Positions 25,919 to 34,480 of a stretch of 64,000 nucleotides of DNA are shown piece by piece. The number at the start of each line of letters is the position of its first letter. The stretch's first letter is position 1. The position numbers and the translations under genes are program-made. The notes below the pieces were generated by a model, which saw only the letters and a list, made by a program, of their open reading frames with translations, was not told the DNA's origin and ran no database searches. The stretch comes from Clostridia bacterium (GTDB taxonomy: Bacteria > Bacillota > Clostridia > Christensenellales > Aristaeellaceae): positions 20,421 through 84,420 of the forward strand of contig JAFYFC010000009.1 of the NCBI GenBank assembly GCA_017543905.1, read 5' to 3'.

Positions 25919-27253
25919 ATGAATAATCGCAGCATCGCCGCGCTTTTGCTGGCCGCGCTCATACTGCTTTCGTCCTGCGTCTGCGGCGCAGACGAACAGG
26001 AAAATAACTGGGATCTGGGCGGCCGCGACGTGGTCATAGCGCACTGGTTCGATGGTAGCCCCAAGGAGTCCAGCCCCGTATACCTCGAGCAGACGGCGCT
26101 GATCGAGCACATAAACCAGAAATACAACTGCAATCTGAAATTCGTATATACCGGCGACTGGCATTCGTATATGTCCGTGGTCAACGTGAGTCTGGTCTCC
26201 GGCGACAAGATCGCCGACGCCTTCTGGGCGGGCTTCGGCACCGCCGTGCCCAACTGGGCCTCGCGCGGGCTGATCGTGCCGCTGGACGAATACTTCGATT
26301 TTGACGACGAAATGTGGAATCAGAAGGCCAACGACGAGTGGCTCTATAACGGGCAGCATTACTGCATCACGGACTGGGACGACGCGCTGGGGCACGTGAT
26401 ACTGTTCAACAAGCGCATCTGCGCCGAAAACGGGATAACCGACGAGTATCTGTACGATTTGCAGGCAAACGGGGAATGGACGTGGGACAAGCTGCGCGAG
26501 CTTGCGATAAAGTGCACGCACGACACCGACAACGACGGCGCGACAGACGTGTTCGGCTTCGGTTCCTACGGCACCTGTCCCACCTGCCCGGAGCCCTTCG
26601 TGTACGCAAACGGCGCCGTGCCGGTCACGAAGGACGAAAGCTTTCACTATAAGTACAATCTGGACGATCCCCGCGTGATAGAAGCGATCCAGTTCTGCTA
26701 CGATCTGTACTGGACGGATCAGGTGTGCTACATGGGCTCCATGGACTGGGGCTCCTGGGAGGGCCTGTGGCGCATGGGCAGGACCGCGTTTTACTCCGTG
26801 GCGTCGTGGAACATGCGCGATTACTTCGAGGACCTCGAGGACGACGAGATCGGCATACTGCTCATTCCCAAAGGGCCTTCCGCCGACGATTACGTGAACG
26901 CGCAGAGCATGCCCTCCGGTATCTGCATCCAGCCGATGGTAGAGGACAAGGACGCGATCGCCGCGATCGTAAGCGAGTGGTACGCGCCTTACGACTGGCG
27001 CCTGCCCAATACGCAGGCCGACCAGTGGGAAAACGTCGTGTTCGACGACGAATCACTGGAAACGATAGATATGATAGACGGACGCACGGTCTCGCTTCTG
27101 GGCGAGGCGTCCACCTATTTCCGCGACGAGGTGCTGTGGAACGACTGGGGCATAAAGGCCGGCATCAGCCCGCGCACCTACGTGGAGACGATGAAGGCGG
27201 CCTGTCAGGCTTCGTTCGACGAGCTCTGGAGCACGCAGGAAGCCGCCAAATGA
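25919..27253 (+). CDS. Sugar-binding lipoprotein (family 1 solute-binding protein)
   Basis: The 444-residue protein has a lipoprotein signal with lipobox LSSC (Cys20). A solute-binding domain then shows the usual two-lobe pattern (VVIAHWFDG, GDKIADAFWAG, NGEWTWDKLRELA, WRMGRTAFYSV). The acidic TDNDGATDVFGFGS near residue 205 resembles the calcium-binding DxDGDG-type loop of CUT1 binding proteins. It starts 43 bases after the previous gene behind AGGAGG. No permeases accompany it, so it probably feeds one of the two permease pairs encoded upstream. The ligand is likely an oligosaccharide released by the hydrolases downstream. Confidence 0.87.
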   Translation: MNNRSIAALLLAALILLSSCVCGADEQENNWDLGGRDVVIAHWFDGSPKESSPVYLEQTALIEHINQKYNCNLKFVYTGDWHSYMSVVNVSLVSGDKIADAFWAGFGTAVPNWASRGLIVPLDEYFDFDDEMWNQKANDEWLYNGQHYCITDWDDALGHVILFNKRICAENGITDEYLYDLQANGEWTWDKLRELAIKCTHDTDNDGATDVFGFGSYGTCPTCPEPFVYANGAVPVTKDESFHYKYNLDDPRVIEAIQFCYDLYWTDQVCYMGSMDWGSWEGLWRMGRTAFYSVASWNMRDYFEDLEDDEIGILLIPKGPSADDYVNAQSMPSGICIQPMVEDKDAIAAIVSEWYAPYDWRLPNTQADQWENVVFDDESLETIDMIDGRTVSLLGEASTYFRDEVLWNDWGIKAGISPRTYVETMKAACQASFDELWSTQEAAK

Positions 27254-27265
27254 GCTGAAACCGCA

Positions 27266-28147
27266 ATGGCAAGGCAGTCCTCGCGCAGAAAGGGCGACGC
27301 GCTCAACAATTCCACATTTCTGAATTACGCCACGTTCAACGAAAGCAATGTGGACCTTACGCTGATGGAATGCGGCTACGAGAAGTGTGACCCGAACCAT
27401 TTTTGGGAGGGCGCGAAGAGCTTTCACATAATCCATGTGATACTCTCGGGCAGGGGCACGCTCGAAACGGGCGGCAGGCGCTTCGAGCTGGGCGCGGGGC
27501 AGGGCTTTTATCTGCAGGCGGGACAGCAGGCGCTGTATACCGCCGACGAGGACGAGCCCTGGGAATACCGCTGGGTGGGCTTTCTCGGCACACACGGTGT
27601 GCCCGCGCTGAGCGCGACGGTGCTGCCGAAGAGCACAGTGTTCACGTCCCGCGACATCGGGCTGTACGACCGCCGCTTCGCGCAGATATACCTGTATTCG
27701 GCGCAGGGCACGCAGGAGGGCAAGTACCGCGCGCTGGGGCAATTGTACACGCTGTTTGCGGATTTGCTTAGCGAATTCAGGGACAAGACTACGCGGCAGG
27801 ACAGCTCGATCGCGGACGAGTACGTCGACAAGGCCGTGCGCTTCATACGCAACAGCTACGATAAACCGCTGAGCATCGAAATGCTCTGCCGTCACATAAG
27901 CGTCACGCGCAGCTATCTGTACAAGCTCTTCGTGCGCAGGTTCGGCATATCGCCTACGGAATACCTTATCAAATACCGCCTCGAGCGGGCGCGCGAGCTT
28001 GCGCAGGGCGGGTTTTACACGGTGGAAAGCCTTGCGGAGGCCGCCGGCTTCAATTCTCACGCGTATTTTACCAAATGCTTCCGGAAGATGTACGGCTGTA
28101 CGCCGAGGGACTATATAAGGCAGCTGCATAAGGGGGAGGATTCGTGA
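27266..28147 (+). CDS. AraC-family transcriptional regulator
   Basis: The 293-residue protein has an N-terminal cupin-like sugar-sensing domain (HVILSGRGTLETGGR, GAGQGFYLQAGQ, EYRWVGFLG; residues ~20-170). A C-terminal double helix-turn-helix follows, with LSIEMLCRHISVTRSYLYKLF (~200-220) and SLAEAAGFNSHAYFTKCFR (~250-268), ending CTPRDYIRQ. This is the AraC/XylS arrangement of activators of sugar use genes. It lies between the binding lipoprotein and the first hydrolase, and its stop overlaps the next start (GTGA at 28144-28147). It probably activates this locus in response to an imported sugar. Confidence 0.92.
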   Translation: MARQSSRRKGDALNNSTFLNYATFNESNVDLTLMECGYEKCDPNHFWEGAKSFHIIHVILSGRGTLETGGRRFELGAGQGFYLQAGQQALYTADEDEPWEYRWVGFLGTHGVPALSATVLPKSTVFTSRDIGLYDRRFAQIYLYSAQGTQEGKYRALGQLYTLFADLLSEFRDKTTRQDSSIADEYVDKAVRFIRNSYDKPLSIEMLCRHISVTRSYLYKLFVRRFGISPTEYLIKYRLERARELAQGGFYTVESLAEAAGFNSHAYFTKCFRKMYGCTPRDYIRQLHKGEDS

Positions 28148-29610
28148 AACGGCGTTTTCTGCTTATGCTTTACGCGGCGCTGCTCGTTTTGCTGGGAGGC
28201 CTGTGCATGGCGGCTGAGGAAAACATACAGGCGTATCCGGTGCCGGAGGGCACGCCCCGTCAGGCGGTGTGGTTCCGCGTATACGCGGGAAGCAAAGAGG
28301 CGGGCGTATATTCGGACTACAACATGGAGTTCGACGAGGTCAACTTCGCGTATTTCAATTTCCGCGCAGGCACGCAGGTAACAGTCAAAATCGAGGTGCT
28401 GTTCGATTTCAGGAGCGTTAACGTCCTGCCCGCGCGGCGCGGCGAAGCTATGCGCGTGGAGGGGCAAACCGTTTACCTCGACTGCGCCGAGCCCGGCGCG
28501 GATTACAGCTTCGTATTCGATAACGATTACCAGTACATCACGCTGCACCTGTTCACAAGCCCAATAGACGAAGACGAGGACAAATACGAAAACGACTTTA
28601 ATACCCTGTACTTCGGACCGGGATATCACGACCTGAGCGCGGGACAGTTAAATCTCAGAAGCGGACAGACGCTGTACGTGGCGCCGGGCGCGGTGCTGAA
28701 CGGCCCGGTCGTGGCGGAGCGCGTGCACGACGTATCCATACGCGGCAGCGGCGTGATAATGATGGACAAGCCGAACGCCGTAAATCCGCAGTACGGCAAC
28801 ATAGTGATAACGCTGAACAACGCGAAAAACGTGTATATCGGCGGCGTGATCGCGCACGCGCACCGCGCCCAGAACTGGACGACGCACGTGTATTATTCCC
28901 AAAACGTGACCATAGAAAACTACCGCGTGGTGAGCACCCGCTACGCCTCGGTGGACGCGCTGGATATAAGCAACAGCTCGAACGTCGAGATCACAGGCTG
29001 CTTTCTGCGCTCCTGCGACGACTGCATAACGATAAAGGGGCTCTCCTCGGCCTCGTCGCCCTCGCTCGCACCGCCGAACGAGCATATACACGTAAGAAAC
29101 TGCCGGCTCTGGAACGACTGCAACAACGCCATGGTCATAGGAGAGGAGAGCATGGCCGCGTATTACGACGATATTTCCTTTAAGGACATTGACGTTTTGT
29201 ATTCCTACGACGACCGCGACAATCACGGACGGCTGGAGGAAAGGGCGGTCATGTCCATAGTTACTCTGCACGGCACGTACATACGCAATATCACATGGGA
29301 GGACGTCCGCGTGAACGACTGCCAGAGGCTGGTGTGCTTTACCTTTCTGGACAGCTTCTGGTTCGGCAGCATACGGGGCGATCAGAGCTTCCCGGGCGGT
29401 ATCGAAAACGTGCTGCTCAAAAATATAGACTGCGTCAGCGCAAACGACGGCGCGCCCGCAAACCAGATACTCATGCGCGGCTGGAGTAAAGACAAGCAGA
29501 TAAAGGACGTAAGGTTCGAAAACTTCCGCGTGAACGGACAAAGGCTTACGGGCCTTATGAATCCGCTGTTTCGAATAAACGAATTCATTTCGAACATCAG
29601 CTTCGCGTAA
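28144..29610 (+). CDS. Secreted GH28-like right-handed beta-helix protein
   Basis: The 488-residue protein starts with a signal peptide (1-23, ending LCMA). It has an N-terminal beta-sandwich (~25-155), then a right-handed beta-helix of pectinase type beginning LYFGPGYHDL and TLYVAPGAVLNGPV. Glycoside hydrolase family 28 motifs are partly kept: SVDALDISNSSNVEI corresponds to the NTDGID region and SCDDCITIKG to the catalytic GDD region. The usual Gly-His-Gly is replaced by VIGEES. GH28 enzymes cut polygalacturonan and related chains; GH49 dextranases share the sandwich-plus-helix layout. The substrate is therefore uncertain. The start overlaps the AraC stop. Confidence 0.75.
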   Translation: MKRRFLLMLYAALLVLLGGLCMAAEENIQAYPVPEGTPRQAVWFRVYAGSKEAGVYSDYNMEFDEVNFAYFNFRAGTQVTVKIEVLFDFRSVNVLPARRGEAMRVEGQTVYLDCAEPGADYSFVFDNDYQYITLHLFTSPIDEDEDKYENDFNTLYFGPGYHDLSAGQLNLRSGQTLYVAPGAVLNGPVVAERVHDVSIRGSGVIMMDKPNAVNPQYGNIVITLNNAKNVYIGGVIAHAHRAQNWTTHVYYSQNVTIENYRVVSTRYASVDALDISNSSNVEITGCFLRSCDDCITIKGLSSASSPSLAPPNEHIHVRNCRLWNDCNNAMVIGEESMAAYYDDISFKDIDVLYSYDDRDNHGRLEERAVMSIVTLHGTYIRNITWEDVRVNDCQRLVCFTFLDSFWFGSIRGDQSFPGGIENVLLKNIDCVSANDGAPANQILMRGWSKDKQIKDVRFENFRVNGQRLTGLMNPLFRINEFISNISFA

Positions 29611-29624
29611 GTCAGGAGAGGGAT

Positions 29625-31694
29625 ATGGGTCGGACGAATTACCGCTTGGGCGGCATAGAGGTCATATGCAGCGAGAAAGAGGGGCTTGAGTCGCTGTGCC
29701 TGGTTCCCGAAGGCATGGCGGATGCAGCCGCGCCCGCGAAGACCGAAAGCACGAGCGCTCTGGCGCAGCTGCACGAGCGCGGAGCGAGCCACCGCGGCCC
29801 CTATACCCGCGGGCTTACGATGCTTTTGTCCGAGACCTCATATTCGATGCGGCTTGCCGGACGCAGGCAGGAGGGCGGGAAGCTTTATACGCTGCTTTCC
29901 GACGGCAGAGGGCTTATGTACGAGCAGACGCTGCTTACTCAGGGCAGGGCGCTGCGCTGCATTAGCGCCGTGCGGAACGCCTCCGACAAACCCGTCACGC
30001 TGGATCACGCGGCGAGCTTCTGCATATCCGGCATCACGCCCTTCGAGGAGGGCGCTGCGCCGGACTGTCTGAGGCTGCACCGCTTCACGTCGTTTTGGTC
30101 CTGCGAGGGCAGGCACGAATGCCAGAGCCTGGAGGAATTGAATTTCGAGCCCACATGGTCCAAATGGGGCGTCAAAAGCCTGCGCATAGGGCAGGTGGGC
30201 AGCATGCCCGTGCGGGGGTATTTTCCCACGATGGCGATAGAGGATACCCGCCGCGGCGTCACGTGGGCGGCGAGTCTGGGCTGGGCGGGCAGCTGGAGCA
30301 TGGAGCTTCTGCGCCAAAGGGACGACGCGGCGCTGTGCGGCGGACTGGGGGGCTTCGAGGACGCGCATTGGCGAAAAACGCTCGAGCCCGGCGAAACGCT
30401 CACGCTGCCTGAGGCCGTGCTCACGGTCGTGCGCGGCGGCATAGACGAGGCCTGCGACGCGCTGCTGGACGCGCAGAGGGCAAGCTATAAGCCCGCAAAC
30501 CGGGCGGAGGCCGAGCTCATGCCCCTTTACAACGAATATCTGGATACCTGGGGCAAGCCCACCGAAGAGAGCGTGCGCGCGGAGCTCAAGGCGCTGAAGG
30601 GCATGGAGCTGGGCTATTTCGTGATAGACGCCGGCTGGTTCGGTGTGGACAGAAGCTGGGACGTATCCACCGGGGACTGGCAGGTGCGCGAAAGCGCGTT
30701 TCCCGAGGGGCTCAAAGCCGTCGCGGAGGAAATACGCGCGCAGGGCATGATACCCGGCATATGGTTTGAAGCCGAGGTGGCGAACGACAAAAGCGAGGTG
30801 CTGAAGCGCCGTCCCGAAATGTTCATACACGAGGGCGGCAGGCTCGTGATCGAAACGAACCGCGCGTTTCTGAACCTTACCCGCGAGGACGCGCAGGTGT
30901 ACCTGCGCGCAAAGGTCACCGATTTTCTTAAGGACAACCGTTTCGGCTACGTCAAGATAGACTACAACAACACCTACGGTCCCGGCTTTGACGGCTTCGA
31001 ATCCATGGGCGAGGCGCTCAGGCAGAATACGCTCGGCGTATACCGCTTTTTCGAGGACATGCGCAAATGCATACCGGGTCTTGCGATAGAGTGCTGCGCC
31101 TCGGGCGGTCACAGACTGGAAATGAGCATGCTCGAGCGCTGCGCGATGGCGTCCTTCTCGGACGCGCACGAGATACCGGAAATCCCGCTGATCGCGGCGG
31201 ATCTGCACCGTCTGGTCCTGCCGCGCCAAAGCCAGATCTGGGCGGGCGTACGCGCGGAGGACAGCCTGCAGCGTATCACCTGGTCTATGTGCGCGGGCAC
31301 GCTGGGACGGCTGTGCCTGTCGGGTCAGGTCGCGCGCCTGAGCGAAGAGCAGTTATCGGAGGTCAGGCGCGGGCTTGCGTTTTACGGCAGGGTCAGGGGC
31401 ATAATCGCGGAGGGCGCGACGCGCGTATACCGCCGCGGAGTCACCGCCTACGCACGCGCCCGCGGCTGGCAGGCGGTCGTGCGCGAAGGCAGGGAGGGCA
31501 TACTCGTCACGGCGCACGCGTTTAACGACTGCGGCGAAAGCTATACGCTGCCGGCAGACTTTGGCGCCTGTGAGGTAACCGAAACGTATACCTCCGAGGG
31601 CTGCGGCGCGGAAATAGCAGGCGGGCGTCTCACGCTCAGCGTAAGCGGCGCCATGTGCGGGATCTGCGTGCTTTTGAAGCGTAAACGAAACTGA
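29625..31694 (+). CDS. GH36 alpha-galactosidase
   Basis: The 689-residue protein has no signal peptide and is likely cytoplasmic. It has a beta-sandwich N-terminal domain, a TIM barrel and a C-terminal domain, as in family GH36. The barrel shows GYFVIDAGWFG, IPGIWFEAEV, then GYVKIDYNN with the expected nucleophile Asp446, ECCASGGHRLEMSML, and FSDAHE with the expected acid/base Asp513. GH36 enzymes remove terminal alpha-galactose from imported oligosaccharides such as raffinose-type sugars or galactomannan fragments. It follows the GH28-like gene by 14 bases behind AGGAGAGGG. This is the most certain enzyme assignment of the locus. Confidence 0.9.
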   Translation: MGRTNYRLGGIEVICSEKEGLESLCLVPEGMADAAAPAKTESTSALAQLHERGASHRGPYTRGLTMLLSETSYSMRLAGRRQEGGKLYTLLSDGRGLMYEQTLLTQGRALRCISAVRNASDKPVTLDHAASFCISGITPFEEGAAPDCLRLHRFTSFWSCEGRHECQSLEELNFEPTWSKWGVKSLRIGQVGSMPVRGYFPTMAIEDTRRGVTWAASLGWAGSWSMELLRQRDDAALCGGLGGFEDAHWRKTLEPGETLTLPEAVLTVVRGGIDEACDALLDAQRASYKPANRAEAELMPLYNEYLDTWGKPTEESVRAELKALKGMELGYFVIDAGWFGVDRSWDVSTGDWQVRESAFPEGLKAVAEEIRAQGMIPGIWFEAEVANDKSEVLKRRPEMFIHEGGRLVIETNRAFLNLTREDAQVYLRAKVTDFLKDNRFGYVKIDYNNTYGPGFDGFESMGEALRQNTLGVYRFFEDMRKCIPGLAIECCASGGHRLEMSMLERCAMASFSDAHEIPEIPLIAADLHRLVLPRQSQIWAGVRAEDSLQRITWSMCAGTLGRLCLSGQVARLSEEQLSEVRRGLAFYGRVRGIIAEGATRVYRRGVTAYARARGWQAVVREGREGILVTAHAFNDCGESYTLPADFGACEVTETYTSEGCGAEIAGGRLTLSVSGAMCGICVLLKRKRN

Positions 31695-31699
31695 ATTCA

Positions 31700-31715
31700 A
31701 TTGCGCTTGCGCAAT
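31700..31715. repeat. Short hairpin between GH36 and LamG genes
   Basis: ATTGCGC (31700-31706) and GCGCAAT (31709-31715) form a seven-base stem with a two-base centre, six bases after the GH36 stop. It resembles in style the short hairpins at 63682-63961. No T tract follows; it is not a clear terminator. Confidence 0.45.
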
Positions 31716-31740
31716 GAATAATAATTAGGAGGACGAAACC

Positions 31741-32517
31741 ATGAAAAAACTCGCATTGATACTGGCGCTGGCACTGGCGCTGAGCCTTGTGTGCGTGCAC
31801 GCTGAGGAAGCGGCTGCTCCCGCGCTGCTGGCGTACTTCACCTTCGACGACGCCGAAAACCTGGGCGCGGACGCCTCAGGCAACGGCAACGATCTGGTCA
31901 AGGCGATCAACCCCGACGGCATTCAGGCGGTCGAGGGCGTAAAGGGCGGCGCGGCCTACTTCGGCGGCACGTCCGGTCTGCTCGCCAAGGACGACGCCAA
32001 CAACGACTTCATGGACACCTACGAGGGCAAAGCGTTCACAGTGAGCTTCTGGGCCAAGGTGGACATAGAGAACGCGCGCACGGGCAATTCCCGCGCGGTC
32101 GACCACGGCATAAACGGCAGCGATTTCGGCTTCACCGTGCTGGTCAACAAGAACGTGGCCGAGGACGGCACGGTGACCCTGTTCAGCATCTCCAAGGTAG
32201 GCGGCTCCGACTGGTGGTCCAGCGCGTCCAACGTGAGCGGCGATCCCGCCGAGTGGCATCAGTACACGATGGTGTACGATCCCGAGGCGAACTTAGTGGT
32301 CACCTTCGTGGACGGCGAGCGCATCAAGGAGGTCTATGCGGACGAAGACGAGCGCATCGCCTGCGACTTCACCTTCTGCGTAGGCGGCGACTGGGCGCAG
32401 TGGGATTGGTTCAACGGCGGCAACCACGAGGTCACGGCGGAGGGCTTCATCGGCGCGATAGACGAGGTGAAGATATTCGCGGGCGCGGTTTACGACTTCG
32501 ATATAATCAACGGTTAA
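31741..32517 (+). CDS. Secreted LamG/concanavalin-like lectin domain protein
   Basis: The 258-residue protein has a signal peptide (1-21, ending VCVHA) and then one LamG-type beta-sandwich domain. The pattern LLAYFTFDDAENLGADASGNGNDL (residues ~30-53), AYFGGTSGLLAKDD, FTVSFWAKVD, WHQYTMVYDP and the closing FIGAIDEVKIFAG is characteristic. There is no catalytic domain and no cell-wall anchor, so it may be a free carbohydrate-binding protein. It starts behind TTAGGAGG at ideal spacing and ends just before an intrinsic terminator, which suggests strong expression as the last gene of its transcript. Confidence 0.85.
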   Translation: MKKLALILALALALSLVCVHAEEAAAPALLAYFTFDDAENLGADASGNGNDLVKAINPDGIQAVEGVKGGAAYFGGTSGLLAKDDANNDFMDTYEGKAFTVSFWAKVDIENARTGNSRAVDHGINGSDFGFTVLVNKNVAEDGTVTLFSISKVGGSDWWSSASNVSGDPAEWHQYTMVYDPEANLVVTFVDGERIKEVYADEDERIACDFTFCVGGDWAQWDWFNGGNHEVTAEGFIGAIDEVKIFAGAVYDFDIING

Positions 32518-32528
32518 ACAAACGACGG

Positions 32529-32555
32529 GCGGTCGGGCGTGTCCCGACCGCTTTT
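32529..32555 (+). terminator. Intrinsic terminator after the LamG gene
   Basis: GCGGTCGGG (32529-32537) and CCCGACCGC (32543-32551) form a nine-base perfect stem with a five-base loop, followed by TTTT (32552-32555). It lies 12 bases after the LamG stop and only two bases before the first possible ATG of the next gene, so readthrough would be needed for the downstream genes unless a promoter inside the LamG gene exists. Confidence 0.85.
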
Positions 32556-32557
32556 GT

Positions 32558-34480
32558 ATGGGTAGTATGAAAAGAGTAATCGTCAAACGGCTTGCCGCGC
32601 TGGCTTTGGCGTGCGCGCTTGCGCCCTGCGTGAGCGCTGCGGCGGAGCTTAGCGCGAAAGCGGCGGACACGTACGTGATACCCACGCTGCGCGTGGACTT
32701 TGCTGACAAAACGGGCATTCCACTGTTCAAGCGGCAGAACCTGTTCGCGCCCTCGCATTCCTTCGGGGGCGAGATGGCCACCGAATTCGTGCGCGACACG
32801 TCTCTGCTCAGGGCGCTCGACGCGGAAAGCCTGCGGGTCGACCTGTTTATGGGCAACGGCGGCATAGGCGCGGGGCTCGGCGCGGGCAGCGCGCAGGACA
32901 TGACTGCGTCCTTCATGACGACCGACGCGATCTTCCGCCAGCTTTACAAAAACGGCACGCTCCCGTATGTCGTATACTTCGCCACGCCCTACGCGCTGTT
33001 TGACCGCAGCGCCGCGCGCAGCAATTTCTGGCGGTATCCGCCTGCGGATTACGAGGCCTGGGGCAGGCTCTGCGAGGAGATCGCCGCGCATTACCGCGCT
33101 TTGGGCTGGCCCTTCGCCGCGCACGAAATCTGGAACGAGCCGGACTGGTACGACAACGCGGCGGGCGCGATGGCGTTTTTCGCCGGAAGCTGGGAGGAGT
33201 ATATCCGCATATACGAATATGCGTCGAAAGGCATACGGCGCGGCGACCCGTACGCGGCGGTGGGCGGTCTTTCGCTGGCGACCTTTTCTAAGGCCTACGG
33301 GGACGGCAGGGTGAACGCGTTTTTGGACGCGGTCACGGAAAAGGCGCTGCCGCTGGATTTCATATCCTACCACTGCTACGATAACGCAGATTACCGCCGT
33401 TACACGCAGGAGGCAAACAGCGCATTGGCGGCTTACGGCGATACTTTTGCTGAAACAGGACTGCATCTGAACGAATTTAACGTGGGTCTGTCCGCGTCCG
33501 TGACCGCCACGGAAAAATGCGTCGCGCCCATGCTGGACGCTATCTGCTACTTCGTGGAAACGCCGCAGATAACCTCCGTCAACTGGGCATGCTTCCGGGC
33601 TGCCTCCGAGACGAACGTGCAGCTGATCGACAGCCGTGCGGGCAAGCGCTTCGCGGCGTATCACGTGCTGGAATTCTATAACGATATGCCCGTGGACCGC
33701 GTGCGTCTGGACGCGGCGGACGGAATAAGGGGTCTCGCGTCCGCAGACGGCGCGTGCTGCGCGGCGCTTCTTTACAACCGCACATGGAGGCAGCGCTCCT
33801 TTACCCTCGAGCTTAGCGGCGTTCCGTTTGGCAGCGTAGACGTTACGGTATATGGCATAGACCGCGAGCATTCCAATTACGGCGTGAACGGCGGAGACGA
33901 CGCGGCGGCAGTGATATACCGCGCGGAGGGGCTGAGCGGATCTGAGCTCAGGCTTAAGTGCGAGCTGCCCAGCGGGGCGGCGATGTACGTAAAGCTGACG
34001 CCCGCAGACGCGCAGGAGGAACGCACGCCGCCTTCTCAGCTTACAGACGGCAGGGCGCTTCAGGGCGGCACAGCGACGGTGCTCAGACGGGAGTACCTGT
34101 TTGAAAACCGCGCAAGCACCATGTTTTCGGAATTCGATTTAGCTTCGTTCACGGCGTGGGCGGGCATGGGCGACGCAGACGAGGGTTTGAGCCGGGGCAG
34201 CGTCTATCTTGCAAACGTGACTGATACGCTTTACGCTTATCCGGAGCTTACACGTTCCTGCGGCGTGCTGCCGAACTGCTTTCTCACGGCGTGCTATCTG
34301 GATATGCAGGGCGAGATACTCGCCGAGCAGAGCTTTTCTGCCCGGGACGGCACGCTGACGCCCGGAGAAACGCTTTATCTGCGCGCGCCGGATGGCTTCG
34401 ACGGGGTGCTCAGGCTGACCTACGGCATAGAATCCGCCGGTGCGGATCAGACGCTTAAAATCAGATTCCGCGGAGAATAA
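32558..34480 (+). CDS. Secreted GH39-like clan A glycoside hydrolase
   Basis: Counting from the likelier start ATG 32567 (MKRVIVKRLAAL, signal peptide ending VSAAA), the protein has 637 residues; ATG 32558 adds three. A TIM barrel covers ~45-375. IWNEPDW gives an acid/base Glu191 in the Asn-Glu-Pro motif, and LNEFNVG gives a candidate nucleophile Glu303. These are the two Glu residues of clan GH-A families such as GH39 (beta-xylosidase, alpha-iduronidase). A beta-sandwich (~385-480) follows and then a further C-terminal domain. No good ribosome site is visible because the terminator hairpin occupies that position. The stop overlaps the next start (TAATG). The exact family and substrate remain open. 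Confidence 0.75.
   Translation: MGSMKRVIVKRLAALALACALAPCVSAAAELSAKAADTYVIPTLRVDFADKTGIPLFKRQNLFAPSHSFGGEMATEFVRDTSLLRALDAESLRVDLFMGNGGIGAGLGAGSAQDMTASFMTTDAIFRQLYKNGTLPYVVYFATPYALFDRSAARSNFWRYPPADYEAWGRLCEEIAAHYRALGWPFAAHEIWNEPDWYDNAAGAMAFFAGSWEEYIRIYEYASKGIRRGDPYAAVGGLSLATFSKAYGDGRVNAFLDAVTEKALPLDFISYHCYDNADYRRYTQEANSALAAYGDTFAETGLHLNEFNVGLSASVTATEKCVAPMLDAICYFVETPQITSVNWACFRAASETNVQLIDSRAGKRFAAYHVLEFYNDMPVDRVRLDAADGIRGLASADGACCAALLYNRTWRQRSFTLELSGVPFGSVDVTVYGIDREHSNYGVNGGDDAAAVIYRAEGLSGSELRLKCELPSGAAMYVKLTPADAQEERTPPSQLTDGRALQGGTATVLRREYLFENRASTMFSEFDLASFTAWAGMGDADEGLSRGSVYLANVTDTLYAYPELTRSCGVLPNCFLTACYLDMQGEILAEQSFSARDGTLTPGETLYLRAPDGFDGVLRLTYGIESAGADQTLKIRFRGE

Noticed and set aside
25145..26647. 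500-codon minus-strand frame across two secreted-protein genes
   Set aside because: It spans two real genes and their gap, and has no recognisable domain.
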